NCBI RefSeq assembly: GCF_024448715.1
Contig: NZ_JAMOHZ010000004.1
Span: 372,001 to 436,000 of the forward strand
Reading direction: 5' to 3'
Origin: Stutzerimonas stutzeri
GTDB lineage: Bacteria > Pseudomonadota > Gammaproteobacteria > Pseudomonadales > Pseudomonadaceae
DNA length: 64,000 bases
Shown piece by piece: positions 59,914 through 64,000 of the stretch. The notes beneath the pieces were generated by a model. That model worked only from the letters and a program-made list of their open reading frames with translations. It had not been told where the DNA came from and searched no databases. The first letter of the stretch is position 1. Each line of letters starts with the position of its first letter. The translations under genes were made by a program, and so were the position numbers.

Positions 59914-62900
59914 ATGAGAGCAGGTCTGTTTCGTCCTGAAGAGTTCAAGGATAACTGCGGCTTCGGTCTGATCGCCCACATGCAGGGCGAGGCAAGCCAT
60001 CACCTGCTTCAGACTGCTATTCAATCGCTCACCTGCATGACTCACCGAGGCGGCATCAACGCTGACGGTAAAACCGGCGATGGCTGCGGCCTGCTGATGC
60101 AAAAGCCCGACGCGTTTCTGCGCGCCATGGCCAAGCAGCATTTCGAAGTCGATCTGCCGGCGCTGTATGCCGTCGGCATGATCTTTCTCAGCCAGGACAC
60201 GGCCAAGGCGGATGCAGCCCGGGCCAGCATCAACGAGCAGATTGCAGCCCAGGGGCTGACTCTGGTCGGCTGGCGCGAGGTTCCGATCGATACCACTGTG
60301 CTGGGGCGCCTCGCGCTGGAGCGCTTGCCGCGCATCGAGCAGGTGTTCGTCTCGGCTGAAGGCATGTCCGAGCGTGACTTCGGTATCAAGCTGTTCTTCG
60401 CTCGTCGGCGCGCTGAAGTGGCGCTGGCCGGCGACAAGGAATTCTATGTCTGCAGCCTCTCCGACAAGGACATCATCTATAAAGGCCTGATGATGCCGGC
60501 CGATTTGGCGCAGTTCTATCCCGATCTCGGCGACGAGCGTTTGGCGACTGCCATCTGCGTTTTCCATCAACGCTTCTCCACCAACACCATGCCGCAATGG
60601 CCGCTGGCGCAGCCGTTCCGCTTTCTCGCCCACAACGGTGAAATCAACACCATTACCGGCAACCGCAACTGGGCCCAGGCGCGCCGGCTGAAGTTCGCCA
60701 ACGAACTGCTGCCGGACCTGGAAAGCCTCGATCCGCTGGTCAACCGCACCGGCTCCGACTCCTCGAGCATGGATAACATGTTGGAGCTGTTGGTCACCGG
60801 CGGCATGGATTTGTTCCGCGGCCTGCGCATGATCATTCCGCCAGCCTGGCAGAACGTCGAAACCATGGACCCGGATCTGCGAGCCTTCTACGAATTCAAC
60901 TCCATGCATATGGAGCCTTGGGACGGTCCCGCTGGTGTAGTGTTGACCGACGGTCGCCATGCGATCTGCCTGCTCGACCGCAACGGGCTGCGCCCAGCGC
61001 GCTGGGTAACCACCACCAACGGCTACATCACGCTGGCTTCGGAAGTCGGCGTATGGGATTACAAGCCGGAAGACGTCATTGCCAAGGGCCGGGTCGGCCC
61101 GGGTCAGATCCTGGCAGTCGATACCGAAACAGGGCAGGTGCTGCATACTGATGACATCGACAACCGCCTGAAGTCTCAGCATCCGTACAAAACCTGGCTG
61201 CGCCAGAACGCACTGCGCATCCAGTCGACCCTGGACGATAACGACCACGGCTCGGCGTTCTACGACGCCGACCAACTCAAGCAATACATGAAGATGTTCC
61301 AGGTCACCTTCGAAGAGCGTGACCAGGTGTTGCGTCCGCTCGCCGAGCAGGGCCAGGAAGCGGTCGGCTCAATGGGTGACGACACGCCGATGGCCGTGCT
61401 GTCGCGTCGCGTACGTTCGCCGTTCGACTATTTCCGCCAGCAGTTCGCGCAGGTTACCAACCCGCCGATCGACCCGTTGCGTGAATCCATCGTGATGTCG
61501 CTGGAGACCTGCCTGGGTGCCGAGCGCAACGTCTTCGAGGAAACAGCAGACCATGCCAACCGTGCGATTCTGACCACCCCGGTAATCTCTCCGGCAAAGT
61601 GGCGGACCATCATGGAGCTCGACCGCCCGGGCTTCGAGCGGCAGATGATCGACCTCAACTACGATGAATCCATAGGTCTCGAAGCCGCGGTGCGCAACAT
61701 CGCCGACCAAGCAGAGGAAGCGGTGCGCAGCGGCAAGGTCATGCTGGTTCTCAGTGACCGCCATATCGTGCCGGGCAAGTTGCCGGTGCATGCTTCTCTG
61801 GCCGTCGGTGCGGTGCATCACCGCCTGATCGAAACCGGCCTGCGCTGCGACTGCAACATCCTCGTTGAAACCGCTACTGCACGTGATCCGCATCACTTCG
61901 CCGTGCTGATCGGCTTCGGCGCGACGGCGGTTTACCCGTTCCTGGCCTTCGAAGTGCTCGGCGACCTGATCCGTACTGGCGAAGTGCTGGGTGACCTCTA
62001 CGAGGTGTTCAAGCACTACCGCAAGGGCATCTCCAAGGGCCTGCTTAAGATCATCTCGAAGATGGGTATTTCGACCATCACCTCGTACCGTGGCGCCCAG
62101 CTGTTCGAAGCCGTGGGCCTGGCCGATGAGGTTGTCGATGTCAGCTTCCGTGGTGTTGCCAGCCGTATCAAGGGCGCGCGCTACGCTGACCTAGAAGCCG
62201 AACAGAAAGCGCTCGCGGCAGATGCCTGGAGCGCTCGCAAGCCGATCCAGCAGGGTGGCCTGTTGAAGTTCGTCTACGGCGGTGAGTATCACGCCTACAA
62301 CCCCGACGTGGTGGCTGCACTGCAGGTCGCTGTGCAGCAGGGCGATTACAACCGCTTCAAGGAATACACCACGCTGGTCGATCAGCGTCCCGCAGCGATG
62401 CTGCGAGACTTGCTCAAGCTCAAGGTTTCGGATCAGCCGTTGGCACTCGAAGAGGTCGAGCCGCTCGAGCAGATCCTCAAGCGCTTCGATTCGGCAGGTA
62501 TCTCGCTCGGTGCGCTGTCGCCGGAAGCTCATGAGGCCATTGCTGCTGCGATGAATCGCATCGGCGCGCGCTCCAACTCGGGTGAGGGTGGCGAAGATCC
62601 TGCGCGTTATCGCACCGAGCGCAGCTCGAAGATCAAGCAGGTCGCGACGGGTCGCTTCGGTGTCACCCCGGAATATCTGGTCAACGCCGAAGTGCTGCAG
62701 ATCAAGGTTGCCCAGGGTGCGAAGCCCGGCGAAGGTGGCCAACTGCCCGGCGGCAAGGTCAACGGTTTGATCGCCAAGCTGCGCTACGCGGTGCCGGGCG
62801 TCACGCTGATTTCGCCGCCGCCGCACCATGACATCTATTCGATCGAAGACCTGGCCCAGCTGATCTTTGACCTCAAGCAGGTCAACCCGAAGGCGCTGGT

Positions 62901-64000
62901 GTCGGTCAAGCTGGTCGCTGAGCCTGGTGTCGGCACCATTGCCGCTGGCGTCGCCAAGGCCTACGCGGATTTGATCACCATTTCCGGCTATGACGGCGGT
63001 ACGGGCGCTTCGCCGCTGACCTCCATCCGTTACGCCGGCTCGCCCTGGGAGCTTGGCCTGGCCGAGACCCATCAGACCCTGCGCGGCAACGACCTGCGTG
63101 GCAAGGTCCGTGTGCAAACCGACGGCGGCCTGAAGACCGGTCTGGACGTGGTCAAGGCCGCCATCCTCGGCGCGGAGAGCTTCGGCTTCGGTACTGCGCC
63201 GATGATCGCGCTGGGTTGTAAGTACCTGCGTATCTGCCATTTGAACAACTGCGCCACCGGTGTCGCCACGCAGAACGATCAGCTGCGCAAGGATCATTTC
63301 ATCGGCACTGTCGACATGGTGGTCAACTTCTTCACATTCGTCGCTGAGGAAACGCGCGAGTGGCTAGCGAGGCTGGGCGTACGCAGCCTGCAGGACCTGA
63401 TCGGCCGCACCGATCTTCTTGAGTTGCTACCGGGTGAAACCGCCAAGCAGAACCACCTCGACCTGGCCCCCTTGCTCGGCAGCGATCACATCTCTGCCGA
63501 CAAGCCGCAGTTCTGTCAGGTGGAGAAGAATCCACCGTTCGACCAGGGCCTGCTGGCTGAGGAAATGGTCAAGCTCGCCCGCACGGCAATCGACGCCAAG
63601 AGTGGCGACGAATTCGAGCTGGATATCTGCAACTGTGACCGGTCCATCGGTGCGCGTGTTTCCGGTGAGATCGCTCAGGTGCACGGCAACCAGGGCATGA
63701 AGGATGCGCCCATCACTTTCCGCTTCAAGGGCACGGCAGGCCAAAGCTTCGGCGTTTGGAACGCCGGTGGTTTGCATCTCTATCTGGAAGGCGACGCCAA
63801 CGACTACGTCGGCAAGGGCATGACCGGTGGCAAACTGGTCGTCACCCAGCCGAAGAACAGCGGGTTCGAATCGCAGAACTCGGCCATCATCGGCAATACC
63901 TGTCTGTATGGCGCAACCGGCGGCAAGTTGTTCGCTGCTGGTACCGCCGGTGAGCGTTTCGCCGTGCGTAACTCCGGGGCTCATGCAGTCGTTGAAGGAA
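59914..64000 (+). CDS. gltB: Glutamate synthase large subunit GltB (3' end outside window)
   Basis: GltB, with GltD, makes glutamate from glutamine and 2-oxoglutarate using NADPH. From ATG 59914 the frame is open to the right edge, giving 1362 codons of about 1480. The first 14 residues ([14 protein letters not shown]) are a pro-sequence; cleavage exposes Cys15 in [10 protein letters not shown], the amidotransferase nucleophile. [17 protein letters not shown], the [20 protein letters not shown] stretch, and the FMN/iron-sulfur synthase domain with [16 protein letters not shown] and [11 protein letters not shown] follow. TGGAG lies upstream. gltD is expected just beyond. Confidence 0.97.
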   Translation, partial: MRAGLFRPEEFKDNCGFGLIAHMQGEASHHLLQTAIQSLTCMTHRGGINADGKTGDGCGLLMQKPDAFLRAMAKQHFEVDLPALYAVGMIFLSQDTAKADAARASINEQIAAQGLTLVGWREVPIDTTVLGRLALERLPRIEQVFVSAEGMSERDFGIKLFFARRRAEVALAGDKEFYVCSLSDKDIIYKGLMMPADLAQFYPDLGDERLATAICVFHQRFSTNTMPQWPLAQPFRFLAHNGEINTITGNRNWAQARRLKFANELLPDLESLDPLVNRTGSDSSSMDNMLELLVTGGMDLFRGLRMIIPPAWQNVETMDPDLRAFYEFNSMHMEPWDGPAGVVLTDGRHAICLLDRNGLRPARWVTTTNGYITLASEVGVWDYKPEDVIAKGRVGPGQILAVDTETGQVLHTDDIDNRLKSQHPYKTWLRQNALRIQSTLDDNDHGSAFYDADQLKQYMKMFQVTFEERDQVLRPLAEQGQEAVGSMGDDTPMAVLSRRVRSPFDYFRQQFAQVTNPPIDPLRESIVMSLETCLGAERNVFEETADHANRAILTTPVISPAKWRTIMELDRPGFERQMIDLNYDESIGLEAAVRNIADQAEEAVRSGKVMLVLSDRHIVPGKLPVHASLAVGAVHHRLIETGLRCDCNILVETATARDPHHFAVLIGFGATAVYPFLAFEVLGDLIRTGEVLGDLYEVFKHYRKGISKGLLKIISKMGISTITSYRGAQLFEAVGLADEVVDVSFRGVASRIKGARYADLEAEQKALAADAWSARKPIQQGGLLKFVYGGEYHAYNPDVVAALQVAVQQGDYNRFKEYTTLVDQRPAAMLRDLLKLKVSDQPLALEEVEPLEQILKRFDSAGISLGALSPEAHEAIAAAMNRIGARSNSGEGGEDPARYRTERSSKIKQVATGRFGVTPEYLVNAEVLQIKVAQGAKPGEGGQLPGGKVNGLIAKLRYAVPGVTLISPPPHHDIYSIEDLAQLIFDLKQVNPKALVSVKLVAEPGVGTIAAGVAKAYADLITISGYDGGTGASPLTSIRYAGSPWELGLAETHQTLRGNDLRGKVRVQTDGGLKTGLDVVKAAILGAESFGFGTAPMIALGCKYLRICHLNNCATGVATQNDQLRKDHFIGTVDMVVNFFTFVAEETREWLARLGVRSLQDLIGRTDLLELLPGETAKQNHLDLAPLLGSDHISADKPQFCQVEKNPPFDQGLLAEEMVKLARTAIDAKSGDEFELDICNCDRSIGARVSGEIAQVHGNQGMKDAPITFRFKGTAGQSFGVWNAGGLHLYLEGDANDYVGKGMTGGKLVVTQPKNSGFESQNSAIIGNTCLYGATGGKLFAAGTAGERFAVRNSGAHAVVEG

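Noticed and set aside
59896-61284. A 462-residue open frame on the minus strand opposite gltB
   Set aside because: It lies fully over the conserved gltB coding sequence and shows no domain; an antisense shadow.
62191-63297. A 368-residue minus-strand open frame opposite the gltB synthase domain
   Set aside because: Antisense shadow of a highly conserved gene with no motif of its own.

Overview
The window is chromosomal core sequence of a GC-rich gammaproteobacterium of the genus Pseudomonas in the broad sense. The gene order cyaA / corA / argH / algZ-algR / hemCD-hemX-hemY / dsbB / algQ / algP, the convergent ppk/ppx pair, pilMNOPQ-aroK-aroB-damX-gltB and a SutA homologue all point there. 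Two adjacent ammonium transporter genes, a REP-type palindrome and degenerate heptamer repeats make the Pseudomonas stutzeri group (Stutzerimonas) the best guess. That species-level call rests on remembered gene order, not on a database search. I see no rRNA or tRNA gene, CRISPR array, prophage, insertion sequence or plasmid function.

Layout. Positions 1-2412 hold the end of amtB1 and all of amtB2 (ammonium uptake), followed by yjbQ and sutA. Positions 3576-8140 on the minus strand form one tight operon, lptM-lysA-dapF-DUF484-xerC-HAD phosphatase, which links diaminopimelate/lysine synthesis to chromosome-dimer resolution. cyaY, rnk and the class I adenylate cyclase cyaA follow, then small conserved genes, a CorA-type transporter, a GNAT enzyme and argH. 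Positions 16782-25163 are the alginate-regulator and haem region: algZ-algR, hemC-hemD-hemX-hemY, dsbB, algQ and algP. Positions 25683-30093 form a coupled run of ABC-F ATPase, short MscS channel, TerC, LysE exporter and YaiI.

Positions 30152-43662 carry a thioesterase, elbB, hemB, ppk/ppx, trxA, rho, ubiD, a ferredoxin-flavin reductase, a SPOR protein and argS. Positions 43815-51457 carry priA, rpmE, a secreted nuclease, a malic enzyme and the bifunctional penicillin-binding protein PBP1A. Positions 51642-59740 hold the type IV pilus alignment complex and secretin (pilM-Q) with aroK, aroB and damX. gltB starts at 59914 and runs off the right edge.

Nearly every gene is housekeeping and I found no convincing undescribed multi-gene system. 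The most interesting signals lie between or across genes: an intrinsic terminator embedded in the signal-peptide codons of the nuclease gene after rpmE; a pair of facing NtrC-like sites 20 bp apart upstream of gltB; a run of nearly nine perfect 7-bp repeats just upstream of hemC; a perfect 19-bp inverted repeat before sutA; a perfect DnaA-box nonamer in the ponA-pilM divergent promoter region; and a reductase that appears to lack the usual flavin-binding arginine. Coordinates were set by reading start codons and ribosome binding sites by eye. Function calls rest on recognised motifs and remembered family members.
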